Shown one piece after another: positions 37,658-45,686 of a DNA stretch of 64,000 bases. Position numbers and translations under genes: made by a program. The notes beneath the pieces are model-generated. The model saw only the letters and a list, made by a program, of their open reading frames with translations. It was not told the origin of the DNA and ran no database searches. Origin of the DNA: Leucobacter chromiireducens subsp. chromiireducens (GTDB lineage: Bacteria; Actinomycetota; Actinomycetes; Actinomycetales; Microbacteriaceae); assembly GCF_016758255.1 (NCBI RefSeq), contig NZ_QYAD01000005.1, positions 1-64,000 of the forward strand. Reading direction: 5' to 3'. Every line of letters begins with the position of its first letter. The stretch's first letter is position 1.

Positions 37658-40600
37658 ATGACGGAAGAGCAGACGGGCGGCTTGGTCCGCCCCGACGTTT
37701 CCGAGGCCGACGCGGCCTCGATTGCGCGCGAGTGCTATGGGATCGAGGCGGTTGCGACCGAACTCGGCAGTAATCAGGACCGCAATTTTGTGCTGACCGA
37801 GGGGGATGGCTCGCGCAGTGTGCTGCGCGTCGACAATCCCGTGTTTACCGATCCCGAACGAGACGCGCAGCACGCAGCGCTCGAGGCGTACCGCGCGGCG
37901 GGCGTGCCGGTCGCAGCGGTGCTGCCTGGGCTCGACGGGGAGGAGACCCAGCGCTGGGGTGGCTTTGCCGTTCGCCGCAGTGAGTTCGCACCGGGCGCGC
38001 CCATGGTGGACCTCGGCTACTTCGCGCCGCGTGTGCTGGAGGAGTTCGGTGCGCTCGCGGCGGCCTCCGTGCGCGCCCTGGCTGAGTTGCAGCACCCGGG
38101 ACTTGACCGCGACCACATGTGGGTGATGGCCGTGGCGCACGAGCAGACGCTCGCGCTCGCATCGGCGATTGCTGATGCGGAGATTCGGGAGCGCGTCGTG
38201 GACGCCGCGAACCGTGCGCAGTTCGCGCTCGAGGAGGTTGGGGCTGAGCTGCCCACGCAGGCAATCCACGGCGACCTCACCGACGACAACGTTACGGGGC
38301 TGCCGGGCGACGACTCGCGCGTACATCCACACACCGTGCTTGACCTGGGTGACCTCGCGTACGGCTGGCGGGTGGCTGAGCTCTCAGTGACCGCATCGTC
38401 GATGCTGCACCACGATCCCGAGCGGCCGCTGCGATTGCTCGATCTCATCGCCGCGTTCCATCGCGATGCCCCACTCTCGCCTGCGGAAGCTCGGGCGGTC
38501 TGGCCGCTCATCGTGCTGCGCGCCGCCGTGCTCGTGGCAAGCGGGTGGCGCCAGCTCGAGATCGACGGTGGCAATGAGTACGCGCGCGAACGGATTGCGG
38601 GTGAGCAGGCGATTTTCGACGCTGCGACCGCGCTGCCGCTCGCGGAAGCCACCGAACAGGTGCTCGTCCGATTGGGGTTCCATGGTGCTCCGAGCGCTGC
38701 CGGGCTGCAGCTGAGTGTCGCCCCCGGCGCCGGGTTGGAGCGCAGCGCTGCCGAACCACTCCGGTCGCTCTTGTCCGAGCTCGTCGGCACTGTGACTGTG
38801 CTCGACCCCGGCGTGGAGTCGGAGGCGCTGGCGGGTGGCGTCTGGCAGGAGACGCATGCGGAAGCGGAACTCGTTGCCAGCGCATGGACCACCGGCGCGG
38901 CCGCCGCGGTGCTTCCATACGGCGTGTACCGCCTTACCCGCACTGAGATCGATCGTGCATCGGGCGCCGCGAGCTGGCCGCTCGGCACTGAGGTGTGGGT
39001 GGCGGCGGGCGTTGCTGAGCTCGTGGCGGCACCCGCGGCGGGCGTGGTGCGCACGGTGACCGATCGTGGCCTGCTGCTTGAAACCGCTGGGGGCTGGATC
39101 CTTTCGATCGATGGCTTCGCGGTGGCATCGAGCGTGATGCCGGGGAGCGAGCTTGCCGCCGGCGCCACGCTGGGCGAGCTGCGCGCAGCCGACGCCGCTC
39201 GACCGCTCACCGTTGCGTTGGTGCGGAGCGACGCAGCCGAGGGGGCTGAGCCGCCGATCCTCTCGGTGCCGACGCCGGAACCCGGCCGCGCTCAGCTCGT
39301 CGAACCGGAACGCGTCGCGGCCTGGCGGCGCTTCACGCACGATCCGGCCGGGCTGCTTGCCCTGCCGGAGCTGGCACAGCGCGACGAGGCGGGCGATGAG
39401 CTTGCGCGCCGAGAGCAGATCTTCGCGAGCGCGCAGGAGCGGTACTACGAGCGCCCCATGCAGATCGAGCGGGGGTGGCGCCACCACCTGATCGACACGA
39501 CCGGTCGTGCATACGTCGACATGGTGAACAACGTCACGGGACTGGGCCACGGCCACCCGGGCGTTGCCGACGCAGTGAATCGCCAGATCCGAGTGCTCAA
39601 CACGAACTCGCGCTTCCTGTTCCGCGAGCTTGCAGAGTACAGCGAGCGCCTGCTTGCGCAGCTGCCCGAGGACTCTGAGCTCGACACCGTGTTGCTCGTG
39701 AACAGTGGTTCCGAAGCTGTTGACCTCGCGCTCCGTCTGGCACAGGCCGCCACCGGGCAGCGCACCGTTGTGGCGCTCCGTGAGGCATATCACGGCTGGA
39801 CGATGGCCTCCGACGCGGTGACTACGAGCGCGTACGACAACCCGTACGCGCTGGAGAACCGGCCCGACTGGGTGCACGTCGCCGATGTACCGAACCGATT
39901 CCGCGGTACGTATCGTGGCGACGCCGCCGACCTGAGCGTCGGAGAGCGCTACGCCGCAGATCTCGGGGCCGATCTCGACGCGCTCGCGACGGAGGGCCGA
40001 GGTGTTGCCGCGTTCATCTGCGAGTCGGTACTGGGGAACGCGGGCGGCGTGATGCTGCCCGAGGGATACCTGCAAGCCGCCTATGAGCGAGTTCGCGCGG
40101 CCGGCGGGCTCTGCATCGCCGACGAGGTGCAGGTGGGCTTCGGACGCATGGGATCCTCGTTCTGGGGATTTGAGCAGTCGGGCGTGCGCCCGGACATCAT
40201 CGCAATCGCGAAGCCGATGGGCAATGGCTTCCCGATCGGTGGCGTGATCACGTCGAAGCGGGTAGCGGATGCGCTGGCGTCGCAGGGGCAGTTCTTCTCG
40301 TCAGCTGGCGGAAACCCGTTGAGCTGCCGTGTGGGCATCGCGGTGCTCGACGCGATGGCCGAGGAGGGCCTCCAAGAGAACGCGCGCGTGGTGGGGGAGC
40401 ACCTGGCGGCGGGCTTCCGTTCGCTCGCTGACCGGCACGCGCTGATCGGCCCGGTGCACGGTGAGGGCCTCTACCTCGGTGTCGAGCTCGTGCGCGACCG
40501 CGAGACGATGGAGCCCGCAGCCGCCGAGGCTGCCGCGATCTGCGAGCGTCTCAGGGAGCTCGGTGTCATCGTGCTCACCACCTCAGAGCGCTCAAACGTG

Positions 40601-40690
40601 CTGAAGGTGAAGCCACCGCTCTGCCTCACACGTGAGAGCGCCGACTTCGTGGTCGCGGCGCTCGACCGGGTGCTCACCGAGGGCTGGTAG
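37658..40690 (+). CDS. Three-domain protein: APH-type kinase, M23-like module, class III aminotransferase/phospho-lyase
   Basis: A 1010 aa protein with three parts. Residues 1-340: aminoglycoside-phosphotransferase-fold kinase with IHGDLTDDN near 203 and DLGD near 229 (catalytic and metal sites intact). About 370-590: a beta-rich module resembling an M23/LytM domain (APAAGVVRTVTDRGLLLETAGGW), in which I cannot find the zinc-binding HxxxD or HxH. About 594-1010: class III PLP enzyme with NSGSEAVDLAL, IADEVQVGFGRMG and the PLP lysine in AIAKPMGNGFPIGG near 850. Kinase and phospho-lyase relatives (hydroxylysine kinase and ethanolamine-phosphate phospho-lyase) act in sequence, so this may phosphorylate an amino alcohol and then eliminate the phosphate. 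ATG 37658 follows GGAGA. Confidence 0.87.
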   Translation: MTEEQTGGLVRPDVSEADAASIARECYGIEAVATELGSNQDRNFVLTEGDGSRSVLRVDNPVFTDPERDAQHAALEAYRAAGVPVAAVLPGLDGEETQRWGGFAVRRSEFAPGAPMVDLGYFAPRVLEEFGALAAASVRALAELQHPGLDRDHMWVMAVAHEQTLALASAIADAEIRERVVDAANRAQFALEEVGAELPTQAIHGDLTDDNVTGLPGDDSRVHPHTVLDLGDLAYGWRVAELSVTASSMLHHDPERPLRLLDLIAAFHRDAPLSPAEARAVWPLIVLRAAVLVASGWRQLEIDGGNEYARERIAGEQAIFDAATALPLAEATEQVLVRLGFHGAPSAAGLQLSVAPGAGLERSAAEPLRSLLSELVGTVTVLDPGVESEALAGGVWQETHAEAELVASAWTTGAAAAVLPYGVYRLTRTEIDRASGAASWPLGTEVWVAAGVAELVAAPAAGVVRTVTDRGLLLETAGGWILSIDGFAVASSVMPGSELAAGATLGELRAADAARPLTVALVRSDAAEGAEPPILSVPTPEPGRAQLVEPERVAAWRRFTHDPAGLLALPELAQRDEAGDELARREQIFASAQERYYERPMQIERGWRHHLIDTTGRAYVDMVNNVTGLGHGHPGVADAVNRQIRVLNTNSRFLFRELAEYSERLLAQLPEDSELDTVLLVNSGSEAVDLALRLAQAATGQRTVVALREAYHGWTMASDAVTTSAYDNPYALENRPDWVHVADVPNRFRGTYRGDAADLSVGERYAADLGADLDALATEGRGVAAFICESVLGNAGGVMLPEGYLQAAYERVRAAGGLCIADEVQVGFGRMGSSFWGFEQSGVRPDIIAIAKPMGNGFPIGGVITSKRVADALASQGQFFSSAGGNPLSCRVGIAVLDAMAEEGLQENARVVGEHLAAGFRSLADRHALIGPVHGEGLYLGVELVRDRETMEPAAAEAAAICERLRELGVIVLTTSERSNVLKVKPPLCLTRESADFVVAALDRVLTEGW

Positions 40691-40695
40691 TCGCA

Positions 40696-40747
40696 ACAAC
40701 CGCAGCGGGGCGCCAGACTCTTCGGTCTGGGGCCCCGCTGCGTTGTT
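40696..40747. terminator. Bidirectional terminator between convergent genes
   Basis: The left arm CGCAGCGGGGC pairs with GCCCCGCTGCG, and an inner stem CCAGAC/GTCTGG has a TCTTCG loop. Flanking AACAAC and TTGTT extend the stem and give short A/T runs on each side. It lies between the ends of the three-domain gene and mgtE. Confidence 0.8.
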
Positions 40748-40754
40748 TCCGGCG

Positions 40755-42113
40755 CTAGAGGCCGAGGATGGCGCGTGCGATCAGGAAGTAGATGATCAGG
40801 CCCGACGCGTCGACGAAGGTCGAGATGAAGGGGTTCGAGAACACTGCGGGGTCGACCTTCACCGCCCGAGCAATGAGTGGCATGCAGCCGCCCACCGCGG
40901 CAGCGAGCGTGCAGACGCACAGCAGCGTGAGCCCGATCACGAGTCCGATTTCCACCGAGTACGCAATCGAGGCGATCGTGAAGCCGATCGTGCCGAGCAG
41001 CAGGCCGAGGAGGCCGCCCGTACGCAGCTCTCGGGTGAGCACCCGCATGAAGTCGCGCGACTTCACATCGCCGAGCGCGAGCGCGCGGGTCACGGTAGTC
41101 GCGGCCTGGTTGCCGGTGTTGCCGCCCGTGCCGATCAGGAGGGGCACGAAGAGCGCGAGCACGGTGACCTGCTCGATCGTAGCCTCGAATACCGAGAGCA
41201 CCTGCACCGTGAGCGTTGCACCAACGGCGAGCACCAGAAGCCACACGACGCGCGAGCGTACGAGGGTGCTCACCGGGGTGGACAGGTACGGGCGGCGCAG
41301 CGGCTCGGTGCCGCCCTGACGTGCAGCGTCCTCGCTCTCCTCGTGCTCGAGAATGCGGATCGCGTCGTCGATGGTCAGCATCCCCACGAGCCGGTTCTCG
41401 CGGTCGACGATCGGCATGGCGAGGAGCTTCAGGTCCGCGCAGCGACGCGCAGCCTCTTCCGCATCGGACGCGGCCTCGGCGGTGCGCGCGTCCTTCATGA
41501 GCTCGGCGACGGAGATATCGCCCTCGGCGCTCAGGAGATCGCGCAGGCTCACAATCCCCACCACGTGACGGGAGTCATCGAGCACCGGAATCGTGTAGAC
41601 GGTTTCGGCGTCCTGCAGCCGCTCACGCACTCGCCGCATCGTCTCTTCGACGGTAAACGCGGCACGCGTTGACACGTACTCGAGCGACATGCGGCGACCG
41701 ATGCTGTCTTGCGGGTAGCCGAGGAGTGCGGAGGTAAGCACGCGCTCGTGCTCGGGGAGACCGCGGAGCAGCCGGGTAGCGAGCGCGGCCGGCACCTCGT
41801 CGAGTAGCCACAGTCGATCGTCGTGATCGAGGTCGACGAAGAGCTGCGCAACCTCGGAGTCTTGCAGGCCGTGCAGCAGATCGCTCTGCAACGGCGGGTC
41901 GAGCAGCTCGAAGACCTCGGCAGCGCTGTCCTTCGGCAGCAGCCGATAGATCACGGCTCGCTGCTTTCGGCTCAGCCGCTCGAAGAGAGGCACGAGATCG
42001 GTCGCGGGAAGAGGCGCCAACACCTCGGTGAGGGCGGTCAGGTCACGCGCCGCGAACAGCTGCTCGATCGTGGTGGCCAGATCATCCATGTTCTGGATCT
42101 GGGGTGAGGTCAT
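40755..42113 (-). CDS. mgtE: Magnesium transporter MgtE
   Basis: A Mg2+-gated Mg2+ channel of 452 aa. The N-terminal superhelical domain (residues 1-130) is followed by two CBS domains (about 135-250, with VYTIPVLDDSRHVVGIVSLRDLL and AMPIVDRENRLVGMLTIDDAI). Five membrane helices then carry the pore motif LIGTGGNTGNQAATTVTRALALGD. ATG 42113 has AAGGAG seven bases upstream. The gene is divergent from the MerR-peroxiredoxin fusion across 343 bp. I looked for an M-box (ykoK) riboswitch and could not find its conserved blocks. Confidence 0.95.
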   Translation of the reverse strand: MTSPQIQNMDDLATTIEQLFAARDLTALTEVLAPLPATDLVPLFERLSRKQRAVIYRLLPKDSAAEVFELLDPPLQSDLLHGLQDSEVAQLFVDLDHDDRLWLLDEVPAALATRLLRGLPEHERVLTSALLGYPQDSIGRRMSLEYVSTRAAFTVEETMRRVRERLQDAETVYTIPVLDDSRHVVGIVSLRDLLSAEGDISVAELMKDARTAEAASDAEEAARRCADLKLLAMPIVDRENRLVGMLTIDDAIRILEHEESEDAARQGGTEPLRRPYLSTPVSTLVRSRVVWLLVLAVGATLTVQVLSVFEATIEQVTVLALFVPLLIGTGGNTGNQAATTVTRALALGDVKSRDFMRVLTRELRTGGLLGLLLGTIGFTIASIAYSVEIGLVIGLTLLCVCTLAAAVGGCMPLIARAVKVDPAVFSNPFISTFVDASGLIIYFLIARAILGL

Positions 42114-42387
42114 GGGTCGCTCCTTGCCGGCACGCACCGCCTAGGGTGCGCGGAAAATGATTCGGTCGCGCCCGGGGCGGGGCGTCCGAGGGTGCCGGAC
42201 GACGTGCGGAACTCTACCTCTGGGTCCAAGGGGAGGGAACGGTCACCGCGTCCGGCTGCTGACTGCAACTGTCACTGGGCACGTACTCACCTCGCCTCGG
42301 TCGGTGTTCAGAACTCATTCAGTGCGACTCATCCGCGAAGAAACGCGTGCGCACAAGAACCACAGACCAGACTACCCCCTTGTCGGC
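42114..42387. other. Long intergenic leader region upstream of mgtE
   Basis: No gene is supported here. On the minus strand it would give mgtE a long 5' leader. GC-rich self-complementary patches are present (for example CGCCCCGCCCCGGGCGCG), but the known Mg2+ riboswitch blocks are not. What it holds remains open. Confidence 0.4.
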
Positions 42388-42417
42388 TTGACTCGTCCCC
42401 TGGGGGGAGGGTTTACC
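42388..42417 (+). promoter_or_regulatory. MerR-type promoter of the MerR-peroxiredoxin gene
   Basis: -35 TTGACT (42388-42393) and a -10-like TTTACC (42412-42417) enclose an imperfect dyad around CCCCTGGGGGG. MerR-family regulators typically bind such dyads between -35 and -10, so autoregulation is likely. The ribosome site GGAGG follows downstream at 42447-42451. Confidence 0.5.
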
Positions 42418-42456
42418 GTGAGTTCAGACAGCTCAGTCGTGGAAGTGGAGGGAAAG

Positions 42457-43437
42457 ATGCGGATCGGGGAGCTTGCGCGTCGCGCGGGAGTGTCGGTGAA
42501 GGCCGTGCGCTACTACGAAGAGATCGGCCTTCTCGCACCCGAACGCGACACGAACGGGTACCGGGACTTCGATGGCGCGGACCTCCGCGCAGTGCAAGAG
42601 ATCCGAGCGCTCGCGGAGCTTGGGATCGCGCCCAGCCGTGCAGCTCCCTTCGTCGAGTGCCTGTCTGACGGGCACGAGCACGGCGACGAATGCGTCAGCT
42701 CCCTTGCTGCGTACCGCGACGCCATCGCCGAGCTGGATCGGGCCATTGCTGAGCTGAGCGCGCGGCGCTCCGAGCTTGCCCTGCGTCTCGACCGAGCCGC
42801 GGGCCGCGGCTTTGCGGCTGAGGCTCCCGTCGCTGAGCCCACCGCCGGTGAGCCCCCTGCCCCGGACTACACCGTCTTGCCCCCGGGGCTCCCGCAGCCG
42901 GAGGACGACGGTGCCGCACGGCACGTGCCCGGCCTCCCGCTGCCAGACCTCACGCTCGGGCGCTCAGACGGCGGGCGGCTGTCACTAGCTGGCCTCGGGA
43001 CAGGTCGCACGATCATCTACGCCTATCCGCTATCCGGACGGCCGGGCACCGACCTTCCCGACGGCTGGGACGCGATTCCTGGCGCCCGTGGCTGCTCAAC
43101 GGAGGCCTGCGACTTCCGTGATCACTTCACTGAGCTCCAAGAGGCGGGAGCGGCACGGGTGTTCGGGCTCTCGAGCCAGGATCCGGACTACCAGGCTGAG
43201 CTCTGCGAGCGGTTGCGCCTCCCGTTCCCGATGCTCTCGGATCCCGAGCTGCGTCTCGCCGATGCGCTCCGTTTGCCCACATTCGCTGCGCCCGGGCACC
43301 CACGGCTGTTCGCGCGAATCACCCTGGTGGTGCGCGATGGGCGAGTCGAGCACGTCTTCTACCCGATCTTTCCACCCAACACCCACGCGCAGCAGGTGCT
43401 CGCCTGGCTGCGTGACCACCCTGAGGAGGGGGAATGA
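42457..43437 (+). CDS. MerR-family regulator fused to a PrxQ/BCP-type peroxiredoxin domain
   Basis: A 326 aa fusion. Residues 1-75: MerR winged helix (MRIGELARRAGVSVKAVRYYEEIGLLAPERDTNGYRDF). About 75-115: dimerising coiled coil (AIAELDRAIAELSARRSELALRLD). A Pro/Glu-rich linker follows. About 150-326: peroxiredoxin-like domain with GCSTEACDFRDHF, which puts Cys213 and Cys218 in the CxxxxC spacing of PrxQ/BCP enzymes. FGLSSQDPDYQAELCERLRLPFPMLSDPELRLADAL is also typical. Likely a one-component sensor of peroxide or another oxidant. ATG 42457 has GGAGG five bases upstream; GTG 42418 is less likely. It overlaps the next gene by four bases. Confidence 0.87.
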   Translation: MRIGELARRAGVSVKAVRYYEEIGLLAPERDTNGYRDFDGADLRAVQEIRALAELGIAPSRAAPFVECLSDGHEHGDECVSSLAAYRDAIAELDRAIAELSARRSELALRLDRAAGRGFAAEAPVAEPTAGEPPAPDYTVLPPGLPQPEDDGAARHVPGLPLPDLTLGRSDGGRLSLAGLGTGRTIIYAYPLSGRPGTDLPDGWDAIPGARGCSTEACDFRDHFTELQEAGAARVFGLSSQDPDYQAELCERLRLPFPMLSDPELRLADALRLPTFAAPGHPRLFARITLVVRDGRVEHVFYPIFPPNTHAQQVLAWLRDHPEEGE

Positions 43438-43763
43438 GCTACAGCTCAACGTTTATCTTCGAGGCGCGCGAGCGCGGCGAAGAGTTCTATCGTCTTGACG
43501 ACGAGATCGCGACACGCGCCCGTCAGATTCCGGGCTTTCTCGGTGAGGAACACTGGGTGAACCCCGAGAATGGGCTGCACTCCGAGGTGTACTACTGGGA
43601 GACGCTTGACGCGTTGCAGCAGTTGATCGGCATGGACACGCACGGGATCGCGAAGCGGCGCGCCGCTGAGTGGCTCGGACGCTATCGGGTCGTCATTGCC
43701 GAGGTGCGGGCCACGTACGGCGACCGCGAGCTGGGTCTCGCGCACACCCCGCTCGGCAATTGA
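43434..43763 (+). CDS. Small ABM-like (dimeric alpha/beta barrel) protein
   Basis: A 109 aa protein resembling the antibiotic-biosynthesis-monooxygenase fold. The pattern IFEARERGEEFYRLDDEIATRARQIPGFLGEEHWVNPENG, then VYYWETLDALQQL, matches that family's FLGEE...WxS...A pattern. Members oxidise aromatics or haem, or only bind them. Its start overlaps the stop of the MerR-peroxiredoxin gene (ATGA), so it is a direct partner and a likely target of that regulator. A role in clearing an oxidant or quinone is inference. Confidence 0.78.
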   Translation: MSYSSTFIFEARERGEEFYRLDDEIATRARQIPGFLGEEHWVNPENGLHSEVYYWETLDALQQLIGMDTHGIAKRRAAEWLGRYRVVIAEVRATYGDRELGLAHTPLGN

Positions 43764-43818
43764 TCAGGAGCGCGCATTCCTCGCTTGCTAGCATCAAGGG
43801 CTTCGCGGCATCCTCACG

Positions 43819-44802
43819 ATGGCCGCTTCGGAAACTGTGGGCAAGGAACGGGTGGACGTGGCACGACGGAACGGGCGCAGGCGCGTCGGGATCCTCATCG
43901 CGGCATGCGCTGCGGTGCTCGCGGCGGCGTTTCTTGCGCCCGCGCGCTTCCCGAATAGCTTCGGGCTTGCCATGCCGTTTGAGGCGGCGTTGCCGTGGCT
44001 CGGCGTTCTGGTGGCTCTTCTCCTCATCGCTGCACTTGCTCGCCGCGCGTGGCTCGGGATCCTGGTGAGTCTCGTGGCGGTGGCCGCCTGGTCCTGGGTG
44101 TTCGTGCCGCGGATCTTGCCGCTTGAGCCGGTGGCCATGGTCGGCAATACAGACACGGTGTCGGTGCTGAGCCAGAATGTGCGCGTCAGCGCCGGTGATA
44201 CCGCTGGGGCCCGAGCGACAGCGGAGAAGCTTCGCGGCGAGGGCGCCGACCTGCTCGCGCTCCAGGAGATCGCTCCGGAACAGCGTGAGACGGTCGCCGT
44301 GGCACTGCGTGAGACGTACCCGTACGAGGCGCACGCGAGCACGGTCGGGCTGTGGAGCCGGTATCCGATCCTCACGTCAGAGCCGCTCGACCTGGGGCTC
44401 GGGTGGGATCGCGCGCTGCGCGCGACCATTGCCACGCCCGGCGGTGATACCGAGGTGTACGTCGTCCACGCGGCGTCGGCGCGGATCGACGGACACGCGC
44501 CGCGCGACGAAATGCTGGCCGAGCTCGCAGAGGAGATCCGAAACGACGGCAGCCCCCGTATCATCGCGGCCGGTGATTTCAACGCGAGCAGTGACGACCG
44601 CTCCTTTGTTCCGCTGCGCGAGCTCTTGGCCGAACCCCGTCAAGGTGCGGGCGGTTTCGGATTCTCCTGGCCAGCGCAGTTCCCGGTGGTGCGCTTGGAT
44701 CACATCCTGCTGCGCGGCTTTGACGCGAGAGAGATGACGACGACGCCGATCGGTGACAGCGATCACCTCGCCGTGTCCGCCGTGCTGCGGCCGTCCGCAT
44801 GA
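43819..44802 (+). CDS. Membrane-anchored endonuclease/exonuclease/phosphatase (EEP) family protein
   Basis: A 327 aa protein. Three membrane segments lie in residues 20-105 (for example GILIAACAAVLAAAFLAP). The EEP catalytic domain follows: VSVLSQNVRV, LLALQEIAP (metal-binding Glu), VVHAASARIDGH, AAGDFNASSDDRSF (Asp and Asn) and GDSDHLAVSAVL (catalytic DH). The active site should face outside the cell. The substrate may be a phospholipid, nucleic acid or sugar phosphate; I cannot tell. A GTG at 43858 could be an alternative start. It overlaps the following transporter gene by four bases. Confidence 0.87.
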   Translation: MAASETVGKERVDVARRNGRRRVGILIAACAAVLAAAFLAPARFPNSFGLAMPFEAALPWLGVLVALLLIAALARRAWLGILVSLVAVAAWSWVFVPRILPLEPVAMVGNTDTVSVLSQNVRVSAGDTAGARATAEKLRGEGADLLALQEIAPEQRETVAVALRETYPYEAHASTVGLWSRYPILTSEPLDLGLGWDRALRATIATPGGDTEVYVVHAASARIDGHAPRDEMLAELAEEIRNDGSPRIIAAGDFNASSDDRSFVPLRELLAEPRQGAGGFGFSWPAQFPVVRLDHILLRGFDAREMTTTPIGDSDHLAVSAVLRPSA

Positions 44803-45686
44803 CCGGGGGACAGGGCACGCCCGTGCGGTTTGGGCGTGGCGACGGGGGTGTGCCCCCGTGGACGCTCGCGGTCGCGGCGATGCTCATCATTCAACTTGTG
44901 AACGCGCTGTCGGTCGAGCTGATCGATGAGCTCGGCCCCGCGGGCACCGCGTGGCTGCGGCTCACTCTCGGGGCGGTGATCCTGGTGATGATCGCCCGCC
45001 CGCCGCTGCGTCGGGTGCGACGCCGGGACCTGCTCCCGCTCGTCGGACTGGGTGCGGCGACGGCGCTCATGATGATGGCGTTCCTCTTCGCGATCGATCG
45101 CATCCCGCTGGGTACTGCAGTCGCGATCGAGTTCCTTGGCCCGCTGGGGGTGGCCGCGATGATGAGCGGGGGGCGCCGTGCGCTCGTGTGGCCGGGCCTC
45201 GCGCTCGGCGGCGTGGTCCTGCTCACGGAGCCGTGGAGCGGAGCCGTCGATCCGGTGGGCATCGGCTTCGCGGTGCTTGCAGGTATCGGCTGGGGGAGCT
45301 ACATGCTGCTGACCCAGCGTGTGGGCGACCGCTTCACTGGGGTGAGCGCCCTCTCGCTCACGATTCCGATCGCGGCGGTTCTTGCTGCGCCGCTCGGGAT
45401 CCCGCCGCTCCTCGGTGAGCTCACGCTGCCGCAGCTCGCGCTCGCGCTCGGGCTCGCGGCGCTCACCCCGGTGATCTCGCTCGGGCTTGAGATGCTGGCG
45501 CTGCGACGGATGACGCACACCGCGTTCGGCACGCTTATGTCGCTCGAACCGGCGTTCGGAGTGTTTCTCGGGGCGCTGCTGCTCGCACAGCGCCCCACTC
45601 CGCTGCAGATCGCCGGCATCGCACTCGTGGTGCTCGCGGGCGCGGCTGCGCAACGGGGCGGGGTGCGCGGGGATTCAGCGAGCTAA
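44799..45686 (+). CDS. EamA/DMT family exporter, RhtA-like
   Basis: A 295 aa protein with ten hydrophobic segments in two EamA repeats. The segment FLFAIDRIPLGTAVAIEFLGPLGVA is characteristic of the RhtA threonine/homoserine exporter branch, and the second repeat has MSLEPAFGVFLGALLLAQRP. It probably exports an amino acid or similar metabolite. It is translationally coupled to the EEP gene and converges with the amidase pseudogene, sharing four bases over the stop codons. Confidence 0.88.
   Translation: MTGGQGTPVRFGRGDGGVPPWTLAVAAMLIIQLVNALSVELIDELGPAGTAWLRLTLGAVILVMIARPPLRRVRRRDLLPLVGLGAATALMMMAFLFAIDRIPLGTAVAIEFLGPLGVAAMMSGGRRALVWPGLALGGVVLLTEPWSGAVDPVGIGFAVLAGIGWGSYMLLTQRVGDRFTGVSALSLTIPIAAVLAAPLGIPPLLGELTLPQLALALGLAALTPVISLGLEMLALRRMTHTAFGTLMSLEPAFGVFLGALLLAQRPTPLQIAGIALVVLAGAAAQRGGVRGDSAS

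Noticed and set aside
34593-40075. Frames of 500-560 codons antisense to rnhB/murI, rph/rdgB and the three-domain protein
   Set aside because: Same GC effect; compositions are Arg- and His-rich, and no known domain can be read. The sense genes are certain.
42114-42456. M-box (ykoK) Mg2+ riboswitch before mgtE
   Set aside because: A GAGGCGAGGTGAG stretch on the minus strand caught the eye, but the other conserved blocks of the M-box are missing.
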